Shown here piece after piece: positions 35,291 through 44,610 of a DNA stretch of 64,000 bases. The number at the start of each line of letters is the position of its first letter. Position 1 is the first letter of the stretch. The notes beneath the pieces were generated by a model. That model was given only the letters and a program-made list of their open reading frames with translations, was not told the DNA's origin and ran no database searches. The stretch lies in contig CAZICM010000029.1 in assembly GCA_964537685.1 (NCBI GenBank), positions 1-64,000 on the forward strand. The letters are read 5' to 3'. This DNA comes from CAZICM01 sp964537685. GTDB taxonomy: Bacteria; Myxococcota_A; Polyangia; Polyangiales; Polyangiaceae. The position numbers and the translations under genes were made by a program.

Positions 35291-36771
35291 GCCGGTCCTC
35301 TTTGTACCCAGGTGTCTTTGGAGCCGCCGCCCTGGCTTGAATTGACAACATAAGAGCCTTTTCTTAAGGCGACGCGCGTAAGCCCGCCGGGCAATACCCA
35401 GGAGCCGTCTTTGCCCGTTAAAATATAGGGGCGGAAATCGACGCGGCGCGGAGCCATTGCCCCTTCGTTTTCGATATAGGTAGGGCAAGTGGACAGTTCA
35501 ATCCGATGCTGTGCGATGTAGCGCCGGGGTTCACGTTCGATTCGCTGTCTAAATTCATCGATTTCATTTTTGGAGGCTTCGGGCCCCATCAGCATTCCAT
35601 AGCCGCCCGCTTCATCCACGGCTTTTACGACGAGTTCATTTAAATGCGAAAGCACATATTGTTTATCGTTTTCGCGCGCGCACACGAAGGTGGGCACTTG
35701 TTCTAAAAGCGGTTCTTCCGCCAAATAAAAACGAATCATGTCGGGCACAAAGGCATAAACGGCTTTATCGTCGGCTACGCCATTTCCCGGGGCATTGGCG
35801 AGCGTGATATTGCCTTGAGCGTATGCCCGCATCAGGCCGCGCACGCCAAGCAGGCTGTCGGGGCGAAAGACTTCGGGGTCGAGAAATGCATCGTCGGTGC
35901 GGCGATAAATAACATCCACTTTGCGGGGGCCCCGCGTGGTGCGGACATAAACATGATTATTTTCTGTAAATAAATCATCGGATTGGACGAGTTCCCATCC
36001 CATCGTGCGGGCGAGAAAAGTGTGTTCGAAATAGGCGGAGTTGTGCGTGCCCGGGGTGAGCAGCACGGCACTCGCTTGGCCCGTGTGACCGGAGGGCAGG
36101 GGAGCCAGGGATCGAAGGGTTTCGGCGAGGCGCGCGGGATAATGATCGACCGGCTGAATGCGGGCTTGTCCGAAGATTTGAGGCAGGACGCGTTTGGTGG
36201 TGAGGCGGTTCTCAAGCACATAGGAAACGCCCGATGGGGTGCGGAGGTTGTCTTCCAATACGCGGAAGGTGCCGTCTGGATCGCGAATCAGATCGATGCC
36301 GGCGATATGAATGCGGACGCCGCCGGGAGGTTTTATGCCTTGGAGCACGGGCAAATAATGTTTGGCGCCCAAGGCCAATTCGCGAAGTACAGGGTTGTCG
36401 CGCAGCATAAGCTGGGCGCCGTAGATGTCGTCGAGGAAGTGATGAAGCGCGGAAAGCCTTTGCTTTAAGCCTTTTTCAAGGTGGGTAAAGTCGTCGTAGG
36501 CGATGATGCGGGGCATGAGGCAAAAGGGGAAAATCTTTTCGGTGCCGCGCTGATCGCTGTAGACCGAGAAGGTGACGCCTTGGTTGAGAAGGGCGACTTC
36601 GGCGAGTTTCTGTGCGTGATGCCAGGTTTCGGGGGTGAAGGCGCCGAGGCTTTCAATGGTGCGCTGGCAGAACGCGCGCGGTGCGGCGCCCGAGCCGATG
36701 AGCTCGTCGAACGCTCCGGCAAGAGGTGTGTAGGAGGAAAAGAGGTTTTCGCGGGCGATGTCTTCGGACAC
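35287..36771 (-). CDS. Circularly permuted ATP-grasp protein (DUF404/DUF407, COG2308)
   Basis: The 494-residue protein has the family motifs IKPPGGVRIHIAGIDLIRDPDG, VLEDNLRTPSGVSYVLENR and VVKAVDEAGGYGMLMGPEA. The last is the ATP-binding lysine/glycine region. These enzymes are predicted to form amide bonds to amino acids or peptides. It heads a three-gene unit with alpha-E and the transglutaminase fusion. No acceptor-peptide gene is visible nearby. Confidence 0.9.
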   Translation of the reverse strand: MSEDIARENLFSSYTPLAGAFDELIGSGAAPRAFCQRTIESLGAFTPETWHHAQKLAEVALLNQGVTFSVYSDQRGTEKIFPFCLMPRIIAYDDFTHLEKGLKQRLSALHHFLDDIYGAQLMLRDNPVLRELALGAKHYLPVLQGIKPPGGVRIHIAGIDLIRDPDGTFRVLEDNLRTPSGVSYVLENRLTTKRVLPQIFGQARIQPVDHYPARLAETLRSLAPLPSGHTGQASAVLLTPGTHNSAYFEHTFLARTMGWELVQSDDLFTENNHVYVRTTRGPRKVDVIYRRTDDAFLDPEVFRPDSLLGVRGLMRAYAQGNITLANAPGNGVADDKAVYAFVPDMIRFYLAEEPLLEQVPTFVCARENDKQYVLSHLNELVVKAVDEAGGYGMLMGPEASKNEIDEFRQRIEREPRRYIAQHRIELSTCPTYIENEGAMAPRRVDFRPYILTGKDGSWVLPGGLTRVALRKGSYVVNSSQGGGSKDTWVQRGPA

Positions 36772-36819
36772 GGGCGCGCAGTGTAGGGTGTGCGCTTCTT
36801 TGGTGTCATCTCGTGCGAG

Positions 36820-37140
36820 CTAGGCGACGTGGCGTTTGGTGATGCGCATGCCGGCGGCGCGCATCAATGGCTCGGCGGGGAACGATTTTTCAAGCAGTTT
36901 CATGGCGAGCTCTGTCGCGGTTTCGGCGCGCTTCCACGCGGCGGCATGGCCCACCGAGCGGGGCTGCGATGATGTGGCGAGCGATATGGCTTCTTGGACT
37001 TCGCGGCCCGCGCGCGCGATGCGTTCCAGTTCGGGCGCAGGGGCACCCGCGTGTTTGCGGGCCGCGTAGAGCGTCCGTATTAAGCCCAATAGGTCGCGGG
37101 CCGCTTCCAGCGGAAATGGATCGTCTCTTCGACTGATCAT
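36820..37140 (-). CDS. Small helical protein of unknown function
   Basis: The 106-residue protein is helical and basic, with an LLGLIRTLYAARKHAGAPAPELERI segment near the N-terminus. I do not recognise it. It lies 48 bases upstream of the ATP-grasp gene on the same strand and may be the first gene of that operon. The minus-strand sequence before its ATG holds TATACT 6 bases upstream, which could be the -10 of a leaderless mRNA (inference). Overlapping plus-strand frames are thought to be shadows. Confidence 0.5.
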   Translation of the reverse strand: MISRRDDPFPLEAARDLLGLIRTLYAARKHAGAPAPELERIARAGREVQEAISLATSSQPRSVGHAAAWKRAETATELAMKLLEKSFPAEPLMRAAGMRITKRHVA

Positions 37141-37327
37141 TTAATCAGTATATCGGCCGATCTATCGGCTTTGTGCGCGGGTTTGCGGGGCGCGCCGAAG
37201 ATGGGGGAGGGCAAAATGATGAGTTGAGATTGTATATCTGATTGGGGGTTGACAATTTCGATCGGCTTTATTTTAGGCCATCGAAGAGCTTGCCGTGCAT
37301 GTTCATGAAGTGCGGGATAGGCGCCGC
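37141..37327. promoter_or_regulatory. Intergenic region with a small palindrome
   Basis: This 187-base gap includes ATCGGCCGAT (37152-37161), a perfect 10-base palindrome just upstream of the small helical gene, with a partial repeat (ATCGGC) following. It could be an operator. Confidence 0.3.
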
Positions 37328-38266
37328 TCAGAGCAGAGACGCCTGGCGGACAACGGCCACGGTGACGACATCGCCCGCCGATGATCCGATCCACAAAACG
37401 GGGCTTCCGCGCCCGGATACGAAGAGCATGCGGGGTTCGCCGCGCATCATGAGCTGAATGGATGCGGTGGGATTTACGGGGGAGCTGTCGGCTGCGAGCA
37501 GCGTCGCCTCATTGAAGAGCGCGGCTTGTCCGCTTGGAAAAATAGCGAACATGGTTGTCTCGAGAACGCCTATTTCCAAAGGTGTTTCCGTGAGCTGAAT
37601 CATCTTGGGAACGAGGCGCCCGCCGCTTGTGAGCACGACGCAAACGTTTCTGTTTCCGCGCTTGTAGACCGCGCAAAGCTTTGCGCCCGCGCGAAGGCGA
37701 TCGAGGGGGGCGGCTTCGCGCGGAAGCGTGGCGCGCCAGTTGGCGCCTGATTCGGGGGTGGCGCCGGGATGCACGCGCAGCTCGCCGCCGTCGCCTTTTT
37801 TGTCGACGACCACATAGGTGTCGGTGGCTGTCATGTCGCAGCTCCGCACGTCGCCCCGCAAAGGAAATGTTCGGCTATCCACGTCGTTTTTGGTGAGGAT
37901 GAGTTCGGTGGCCGTGCCGTCCCATGCGATCGAGAGCGCTGTGTTTCCGGTCGGGCGCATCACGAGCTGGCGTGAGTCGCGCGCGGCCTGATCGATCTTG
38001 GGCGTGTGCGCGATATTGAGCACCGACCATACGGTGTCGCTGCTTCGGACGAGTGCGACATCGCGGGATAGCATCGCCACTTCGTCGGCTTCGCGTATGG
38101 ACAAGTTGGTGGTTCGTCCTTGCGAGCTGCTTTGATGAATCGCGATGCGAACAGGATTGCTGGAGAGCACCGCCACGATCTCCGGCGTGTGAAGATGCGC
38201 GGCGGAGCGGACTTCGGCGTCAAGCTGAGTGACTTGGCGAGGGGGAGCGAGATTTTTGAAAGGCAT
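37328..38266 (-). CDS. Unrecognised beta-rich protein
   Basis: The 312-residue protein lacks a signal peptide and TM helix. Alternating hydrophobic strands and repeated GxxxxxxV-type blocks suggest a beta-propeller or beta-sandwich, but no family motif is recognised. Serine and threonine are frequent. It is a single gene facing away from the thioesterase, with which it shares a 161-base divergent region. Confidence 0.6.
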   Translation of the reverse strand: MPFKNLAPPRQVTQLDAEVRSAAHLHTPEIVAVLSSNPVRIAIHQSSSQGRTTNLSIREADEVAMLSRDVALVRSSDTVWSVLNIAHTPKIDQAARDSRQLVMRPTGNTALSIAWDGTATELILTKNDVDSRTFPLRGDVRSCDMTATDTYVVVDKKGDGGELRVHPGATPESGANWRATLPREAAPLDRLRAGAKLCAVYKRGNRNVCVVLTSGGRLVPKMIQLTETPLEIGVLETTMFAIFPSGQAALFNEATLLAADSSPVNPTASIQLMMRGEPRMLFVSGRGSPVLWIGSSAGDVVTVAVVRQASLL

Positions 38267-38427
38267 CGGGGGGAGAGTACAAAAGGTTTGGAGAAAGTGG
38301 CGACTTCTATGTGCTGGGGTTGGGCTGGCTGGGCGCCAACGTTTTTGTATTTATAGTATTTATTAAATAATTGATTAAATTGAACGATTTAAGCCTTGGG
38401 GTTTTGATTTTCTGTGGAATACCGCGT

Positions 38428-38889
38428 ATGAGCGCGGGCATGTCCATTGCGGTTCCGTTCCGTTCGATTCAGCGGGTTTATTTCGATGATTTGGATGCGC
38501 TCAATATCCTGCACAACGTTCGTTTTTTGCTTTTTATCGAACGCGCGAGGGGAGAGCTTTTAAATGCGATGGGGTTTCATTGGCAGGATGATGTGTCGGT
38601 GAATCCCGATAAATTCCATGTGATCGCCGAGCACACGATCCGTTATCTCGCTCCGGTGCGCGGCGAGGGTGATATTGCGGTCGATATTTGGCTTAGGCAT
38701 TTAGGGCGCACGAGCGCGAGTTTAAGCGCGAAAGTAAGCTCGCCGGATGGTTCTGTGGTCTTCGCGGATGCTGAAACGAGGCTGGTCCGGCTCGATCCTA
38801 CGACCTATCGCCCTTGTCCTTGGAGCGATCGTTTCCGGGCCATTTGCGCTGGGCTTGTGAAGCCGGAAAGCCCTTCCAACGAAGCCTAA
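38428..38889 (+). CDS. Acyl-CoA thioesterase of the 4HBT (hot-dog) superfamily
   Basis: The 153-residue protein carries the 4HBT signature VYFDDLDALNILHNVRFLLFIERAR, with the catalytic Asp and the later Glu of the helix, as in YbgC/FadM-type thioesterases. It hydrolyses an acyl-CoA or acyl-ACP thioester; chain length is unknown. The ATG at 38428 is preferred to the TTG at 38371 because homology starts there and GGAA lies upstream. Confidence 0.82.
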   Translation: MSAGMSIAVPFRSIQRVYFDDLDALNILHNVRFLLFIERARGELLNAMGFHWQDDVSVNPDKFHVIAEHTIRYLAPVRGEGDIAVDIWLRHLGRTSASLSAKVSSPDGSVVFADAETRLVRLDPTTYRPCPWSDRFRAICAGLVKPESPSNEA

Positions 38890-38923
38890 ACGCCCGGATT
38901 CTGAGTTTGCACAATAAAATTGT

Positions 38924-41320
38924 ATGCCGCGGCGGGGCGGCGTTAGAATTCGCAGCCCTTTGGAAATTGTCACGCTTTTTCCCTGCAGCGTCGGCGGTCT
39001 TTTGTGGGAAGCGAAATCCTCGCAATGGACGCTGACCGTATGTGTGAAGTCGACCCTTGTATTGGTTGACGGCGGCGTGGCTGCGCCCAGTGAAATTCAA
39101 GATCCCATTTTTGAGGATCGGCCTTGGGATGGGGAGGCCGGCGCAAGCCTATTTGGTCCGGCGGATTTGGTTCCTTTAAAGCCCAAGGTGGATATTTTAT
39201 TGTCCGGGCATGCATATGCGCCTCCGGGCGGGGCCGCGCGGCGTTTTTCGGTGCGTATGCGGGTCGGCGATTTTGAAAAACAATTGGATATCATCGGCGA
39301 TCAATATTGGGTTCAAGATGCATCGGGCCTTCGCGAGGGTGAGCCGGAGCCGCTTTTAAAGCTGCCAATCCGTTATGAATTGGCCGCGCAAAGCGATGAA
39401 AATCCGGTTGGAATTAGAATAGATTCAATGAAATTGGGGGCGCGGGCTTCCGCGAATATTGAATCGGTGCAGGGGGCCGCCGGATTTGGGCCTTATGCGC
39501 CGGCCTGGAGGGCGCGCCGGGCGCTTTTGTCCGATGAATCGTTTTTATGGGCAAAGGCTTTGCTATCCGAGGAGGAAGGGGCTGGGGGCCCCGCGCCTTT
39601 GGATTTGGATTTTCGATTTTTTAATGCCGCGCCTCCCGATCAGCAAATTGAATTGTTAAGGCCGGGCATAACGATTGAATTGGAAAACCTTCATCCTCAT
39701 CATTCTCATCTTTGTTCGAGGCTTCCTTTGGGCAAGCCGCAGGCATTTTCAATCGATGCCAAGAGCGGGCGCGCGGAGGAAATTGGGCTTCGCTGTGACA
39801 CGCTTTGGATTCACGGCGATCGGGGAGTCGCGGTGCTGGATTACCGGGGGCTGTGCGAGCTTTCGCCGGAAGGGCTGGACGCTATTTCGGCGCTTTTATT
39901 GGTCTCGAATTCAAAGGGAAAGCGGGTGCGGCGGGAACAGGTCGAGCGCGCGTGGCAGAGTGGAAATCTTTCGCTGCTCGCCGATGAGGCGGATGATCCC
40001 GGCAAAATGGAAACGCGGCATGATGAGGTGCTTTCAAGGCGAATTCCCGGTGTGGCGGGGGAGCCCGAAAAGGCTGTTACGCCTTCTGCCGTGGATAAAG
40101 GCGCAATGAGCATCGGCTCTGAAACGAGGCGGCTTGCGCCGGGGGATGATATTCGAAAGAATATTTTGCCATTTTCTCCGAATGCAAAATCCAGTTCGCC
40201 TTCGAGCAGCGATATTTCCATACCGAGGTCGCGCAAGCTCGATTTAGGAAAGCCGGTTACTGGCGAGACGCTTCGATCGGCAGGTCAGCCTCTTCCCGCT
40301 CCGGCGACGCCATTTGAGGCGAATTCATCGGTCTTTCAGAAACCCGTTCCCCAAACCGCCCCCGCCGCCGTCCCTGTTCCTCCTCCTCCTCCTCCTGCCA
40401 AGCCGGAAAAAACGCTTCCAGCGCGCACCGGGGCACTGGAAGGAACGCTTCGATTTTCGGCGGAGCATGCGTCAATTCTAAAGGAAGTTCTTCCATTTCA
40501 ATCAAAAGAGCCCGCTGCGGCTCCAGATGCTCCGGCAAAAGCACCGGCCGCGCTTTCAAAGCCTGCCGTGGCGCGTCCAGCGGACAAGGCTTTGCCAGCT
40601 TTGCCGGAAAAAGCCTTGAAGGGCGCGGTGACCGGAGAAACCGTGCGCTTTGATTCGAAGCAAGTGGCCAAGGCGGTGATGCCTTTTGTTGGGGACGGTT
40701 CGGCCGATAAGAAGGCGCCTAAAGCCGCGGAAGGTTCAAAGCCTCAAGCGGCTCCTCTCGGAAAAGCGATTATTCCAAAAGCGAAGGTGCCCGCGCCGGC
40801 TCCAATGCGAAAGGCGATTGCCAAGAAGGACGAGAAAGCGGCCGCGCCAAAGAACGATCCGAAAACGCCCGATGGGAAATCGGCTTCGGATTTTTTGATC
40901 ACGATGCCTGTCGAGCGCTATGCGGCCATTGCCGCGGAGCTTGCGGTTAGGGCTGAAGAGCGGGCGCTCGTGCTTAGCGAACAGGGGTTTACAGAAGACG
41001 TGTGGGCGGCGATCGAGGACGGCTGGTCCGACCGGATTGCGCATGCGATGGAGGAGGGCAATAGCCGTTTCTTGGAGACCTTTGATGTCGCGTATATCGC
41101 CGCGCTGGAGCGCTTTGGCCGGAAGGTGGGCGTGAAGGAGTACGCGATGATTTTGGTCGGTATTGAACGCGGTGAAGTGGGAAATGTGCTGCTTTCGCTG
41201 AAGCTCGGGCTTTCAGATTTGGTGCGGGTTCAGCGCGTGTGGACGAAGCGGATGGCAGCGGATGCAGAGCTGGCCGCGCGGGTTGAAAAAGAAGCGGAGA
41301 GGCTGCGGGCTTCGATTTAA
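38924..41320 (+). CDS. DUF2169 protein with Pro/Ala-rich region of LPF-type repeats
   Basis: Residues about 10-330 form a DUF2169 domain (WTLTVCVKSTLVLVDGG, FGPYAPAW). In known systems DUF2169 proteins are adaptors that load type VI secretion effectors. A long Ala/Pro/Lys-rich segment (about 390-650) follows, with a recurring TGETLR or TGETVRF box and a LPF or MPF box. A folded C-terminal domain (about 660-798) ends the 798-residue protein. No T6SS structural gene is in the window, so the effector partner is unknown. The ATG at 38924 lacks a clear ribosome site. Its stop overlaps that of the convergent ABC gene by 4 bases. Confidence 0.78.
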   Translation: MPRRGGVRIRSPLEIVTLFPCSVGGLLWEAKSSQWTLTVCVKSTLVLVDGGVAAPSEIQDPIFEDRPWDGEAGASLFGPADLVPLKPKVDILLSGHAYAPPGGAARRFSVRMRVGDFEKQLDIIGDQYWVQDASGLREGEPEPLLKLPIRYELAAQSDENPVGIRIDSMKLGARASANIESVQGAAGFGPYAPAWRARRALLSDESFLWAKALLSEEEGAGGPAPLDLDFRFFNAAPPDQQIELLRPGITIELENLHPHHSHLCSRLPLGKPQAFSIDAKSGRAEEIGLRCDTLWIHGDRGVAVLDYRGLCELSPEGLDAISALLLVSNSKGKRVRREQVERAWQSGNLSLLADEADDPGKMETRHDEVLSRRIPGVAGEPEKAVTPSAVDKGAMSIGSETRRLAPGDDIRKNILPFSPNAKSSSPSSSDISIPRSRKLDLGKPVTGETLRSAGQPLPAPATPFEANSSVFQKPVPQTAPAAVPVPPPPPPAKPEKTLPARTGALEGTLRFSAEHASILKEVLPFQSKEPAAAPDAPAKAPAALSKPAVARPADKALPALPEKALKGAVTGETVRFDSKQVAKAVMPFVGDGSADKKAPKAAEGSKPQAAPLGKAIIPKAKVPAPAPMRKAIAKKDEKAAAPKNDPKTPDGKSASDFLITMPVERYAAIAAELAVRAEERALVLSEQGFTEDVWAAIEDGWSDRIAHAMEEGNSRFLETFDVAYIAALERFGRKVGVKEYAMILVGIERGEVGNVLLSLKLGLSDLVRVQRVWTKRMAADAELAARVEKEAERLRASI

Positions 41321-43242
41321 AAGGGCGGTCCCGGAGGTTTTGGGCCAGGCGGTCCAGGCGGTCCAGGCGCTGCCGGCGTGCTGTTCTTCTTCAGCCCTTC
41401 GGCGAGCAGGGAACGGTACAGCTCACTGTGTTCCGAGAGTTCTTGATGGGTGCCGATGGCCGCGATTTTCCCCGCATCCATCACGATATTAAAATTCGAT
41501 TCGAGCAAGTGAGGCGCATGGGTGACGACGATGCAGGTGCGGCCTTTGGCGATGGCCCGGAGCTCGCGGAGAATTTGTTCGGCCGTGGCGCTGGGAAGGC
41601 CGGCTTCCGGTTCATCGAGAACGAAAAACATCGGATTGCGAAGCAGCATGCGGGCGAGCAACAGGCGCCGCTGTTCACCGCCCGAAAGGCTTGGAGGCAC
41701 GGCGCGGAATTCAGTCGCTAGATTCCGGTTGCTGCCCGGCTGATCGCCCGTGAGTTCGTCGAGCTTGACGCGGCGAAGGGCGTCTTTCATGGCGTCTTCC
41801 GAGGGCGGTGTGGATAAACCAATCGATAGATTTTGAGCAATGCTCCGCTCAAAAATCCGGGAAGATTGTCCTAAAATACCAAAGAGTTGAGGCAGTTCGG
41901 CGGGCGGAATGCGCCTGAGATCGATGCCGCCCACGGTGATTTGGCCCGCGCTGGGATCGTCCAGGCGGAGCAGCAAGCGGAGCAGCGTCGATTTTCCACA
42001 GCCCGAGCGGCCGCATATGCCGACGACGGCGCCTTCGGGAATTTCGAAGGAAATATTATCCAATACGCTGCGATTGGAGCCCGAGGGTGTGAAATGAAGG
42101 TCTTTGAATTGAAGCGTGGTGCTGGGGAGGGCCGAGATGGGTACGGGGTCGGGAGAGGGCGGCGGATGCGCGGGCAGTTGGAGCAAGCGGGCGGTGGCGC
42201 GGAGGACTTGGCCGCGCTCGACAAAGCCCGCGCGGAAAGCATCGATGGACTCGAGGCGTGAAAGCAAAAGCGGCACGACCAATAACAGCTTGGCCACGTC
42301 GCCGGTCTTCATTTGGGCGGATGAAAGGCTGAGAGCGGAGACGACCAGCAAAGGCGCAAGGGCGCTGAATACGCTTTTGATTTGTCCCGAGACCGCAAGC
42401 ATTTGCGCAAACGCTTTCCGGGCATCGGCGGTGCGGCGGGCGGCCTCGGTGAATTCAGAAATGGCCTGTCCTCGGGCTCCGAGCAGCCGCAGATCTTCTG
42501 TGCCGGTAAGCATTTCGCCCAGGTTGGCGAAGATGGCGACATCCGTTTTTTGAAGGTTTTGCATCGCGCCGGCGACACGTTTGGATGCGCGATCGGAGAG
42601 GATGCGCGACAGAAGAAAGAGCGCGAGGCCACCGGCGAAGACCAGGCTCATTCCTGTGGTGATGAGTTCCCACGCGAGGATAAGAAGGGTGACAAGTGCC
42701 TGGGGAAGGCCCGTGAGCAGCGAGACAATAAAATCGGCGGCCATGCCCGACTCGCGGGCGATCATCAGTTTGACCACCTCCATACCCTTGGTTTCAGGGA
42801 CTTTGACGCCCGGAGGCGGTGGAGGCGCTTTGTCGGCCATCACAGCGCGGCCTGTGGCGTCGACCTCGCGCGGCGAGGCAAAGAGCACCGCTTTAAGCAT
42901 TTCGATGCGAAGCGCCGCTGTGACTTCGCCGGACAGCGACGAGCCGCGCTGGCTGGACAGAACGCTGATGCCCACCGTGATCAGCGTGGCCACAAGCGTA
43001 ATCAGCAGGATTCTCCACAGCGGAGCGCCTGCAACCAGAAGCGAGAGAAGGCCCGTCAGGCCACCCGTGGGAGCGCGTCCGCGCCCTAAAATCGTGTCGA
43101 TCGAAAGGCCGACAATGGATGGAAGCAGTCCTGCGCAGGCGCCCGCGAGCGAGGCGAGTCCAATGGAAAGAATCAAGCGCGGCAGAAGACTGCCCCGCAG
43201 CGATGTTTGAATGCGGACAAGAATCGCGATGAGCTCGCGCAT
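41317..43242 (-). CDS. ABC exporter half-transporter with collagen-like C-terminal tail
   Basis: The 641-residue protein fuses a six-TM domain (about 15-310) to an ATPase with Walker A (GRSGCGKST), signature LSGGEQRRLLLA, Walker B FFVLDEPEAG and the switch His in VVTHAPH. It works as a dimer, probably exporting a lipid, peptide or drug. The last about 15 residues are Gly-Pro-Pro/Pro-Gly-Pro repeats, a collagen-like tail unusual for this family. It ends convergent with the DUF2169 gene. Confidence 0.88.
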   Translation of the reverse strand: MRELIAILVRIQTSLRGSLLPRLILSIGLASLAGACAGLLPSIVGLSIDTILGRGRAPTGGLTGLLSLLVAGAPLWRILLITLVATLITVGISVLSSQRGSSLSGEVTAALRIEMLKAVLFASPREVDATGRAVMADKAPPPPPGVKVPETKGMEVVKLMIARESGMAADFIVSLLTGLPQALVTLLILAWELITTGMSLVFAGGLALFLLSRILSDRASKRVAGAMQNLQKTDVAIFANLGEMLTGTEDLRLLGARGQAISEFTEAARRTADARKAFAQMLAVSGQIKSVFSALAPLLVVSALSLSSAQMKTGDVAKLLLVVPLLLSRLESIDAFRAGFVERGQVLRATARLLQLPAHPPPSPDPVPISALPSTTLQFKDLHFTPSGSNRSVLDNISFEIPEGAVVGICGRSGCGKSTLLRLLLRLDDPSAGQITVGGIDLRRIPPAELPQLFGILGQSSRIFERSIAQNLSIGLSTPPSEDAMKDALRRVKLDELTGDQPGSNRNLATEFRAVPPSLSGGEQRRLLLARMLLRNPMFFVLDEPEAGLPSATAEQILRELRAIAKGRTCIVVTHAPHLLESNFNIVMDAGKIAAIGTHQELSEHSELYRSLLAEGLKKNSTPAAPGPPGPPGPKPPGPPF

Positions 43243-43311
43243 GCGTTATTTGGCGAAGGTACACTGCGGCGCGGCTTGCAAGCGAGCCGCATTCGATAGA
43301 GGCTGTGCTTT

Positions 43312-44028
43312 GTGCGTTGGACATTCGCAGCGATGGCGGTTTTGTTGACGGCGGGCTGTTCAGATCAGGGAGCGCCGTCTTCCGATTTAGGTGCGGCATC
43401 TGCGCCGGCTGTTTCAGCATCAGGCGCGTGGTCGCGCAGAGCGATGCCTTCTGCGGCGGCGCCCGCGGTATCGGGCGGAGAAAGCGGGGCACCGGAAAGC
43501 GCCGATTCTGAGGCGCTGCAAGAGTTGTTGCGGGCTGCGCCGAAGGATGCGCCGCCTTCAACGGGGCCGGATGGCAAGACGGCGATCGGCACGGACACCG
43601 GCGTGAAGGAAGACAAGAAGAAGGAAGAGACGCAGGGAGATGAAGCACCTGCGGCGCCCACGGCGAGTGCATCGGCGGCGCCCGCGGCAACCTCGAAAGT
43701 GCATTTTGGCGCGGCGAGTATTCAGCAGGAAATGTCTGCGGCATCCATCGAGCGAGAGGCGAGAGCTCAGTTGTATTGGAATCTTGTTCAGCGCTGCCGC
43801 GACAAAGAGAACAAGCTGCTTCCGCCCGATGCGATTTTGATTTTATTCCGCATTGATTTGGAAGGTTTTATCGAGCCTTCGTCGATTATGGCGTCGCCTT
43901 CAAAACCCGAATACCAAGATGCGGCTCATTGCATGAGGCGCGAGCTGTCTTCGGCTACTTTTCGCGCGCCTGCGGGTGGGCGGGGCGTCATGATGAATGT
44001 TTCGATGACCGTGCCTTCGGTGGATTGA
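43312..44028 (+). CDS. Lipoprotein with AgmX/PglI (TonB-like) C-terminal domain
   Basis: The 238-residue protein has a signal peptide with lipobox LTAGC (Cys16). A long Ala/Ser/Pro/Glu/Lys linker (about 20-140) follows. The C-terminal domain (about 150-238) reads YWNLVQRCRDKENKLLPPDAILILFRIDLEGFI and ends with AAHCMRRELSSATFRAP. This has the layout of the AgmX/PglI-type C-terminal domain, related to TonB, common in myxobacterial motility and secretion proteins. The start is GTG with AGAGG 9 bases upstream. It is divergent from the ABC gene. Confidence 0.7.
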   Translation: MRWTFAAMAVLLTAGCSDQGAPSSDLGAASAPAVSASGAWSRRAMPSAAAPAVSGGESGAPESADSEALQELLRAAPKDAPPSTGPDGKTAIGTDTGVKEDKKKEETQGDEAPAAPTASASAAPAATSKVHFGAASIQQEMSAASIEREARAQLYWNLVQRCRDKENKLLPPDAILILFRIDLEGFIEPSSIMASPSKPEYQDAAHCMRRELSSATFRAPAGGRGVMMNVSMTVPSVD

Positions 44029-44475
44029 ATTGCTTGTTTGTCGGCCGCTTGTTTTCGAAGCGCGGCCATCTCCTCATCCAACGGCTTCTGCTCATTGCCC
44101 AGAATTTGATCCCCAGTCTCGAGCTGCGTCATCCTGGGGTGATTTGCCATGGAGCAATCGAAAAAAGAATCCGCGCGCGTGCCCGGGAAAAAGAGGTTTT
44201 GATATTTGGGTGAGTTGCGCGGGAACGGGTCAGGACAAACATGTTCGCAGTGCGAAATGCGGCATGACAAAGATGGAGTGACAGCGCATTGGAAATCGGG
44301 GCAGGAGAATCAGCGCATCTATTCTATGTTGAAATTTGAAAAAGCCTGTGGTGCACGGCTGAGAGACAGAGACAGAAATACAGGAGCCCGCGGCGCGGTT
44401 CATCCGCAACATGTTGGTGAAGTAAAACGCGGGCGCGACGGTCATCTGGGACGCTGTTGTTATTGGGAGGGAGCG

Positions 44476-44610
44476 GCGCGATTTCCATGAGCGACAAAGC
44501 GACAAGCGCTGGGGCATGCGCAATTTCTATGAGCAACAAAGAGAAAAATACCGGGGCATGCGCGATTTGAACCGGCGACATGAGCGGAAAAGGAGGGGCA
44601 CGGGCGATTT
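44476..44610 (+). repeat. 42-bp degenerate tandem repeat
   Basis: The motif GCGCGATTT or a close variant starts at 44476, 44518, 44560 and 44602, exactly 42 bases apart. Each unit also carries ATGAGC and a GGGGCA-type end. The unit equals 14 codons; read from 44488 the plus frame gives MSDKATSAGACAIS then MSNKEKNTGACAI before a TGA. Confidence 0.75.

Noticed and set aside
37137..37394. Minus-strand 85-codon frame
   Set aside because: It overlaps the 3' end of the 312-residue gene in another frame and is Arg/Pro-rich; most likely a shadow.
43926..44270. Minus-strand 114-codon frame
   Set aside because: It overlaps the conserved C-terminal domain of the AgmX-like lipoprotein, and no motif was recognised.
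44476..44610. CRISPR array
   Set aside because: The 42-bp units are contiguous degenerate repeats without unique spacers, and no cas gene is present.
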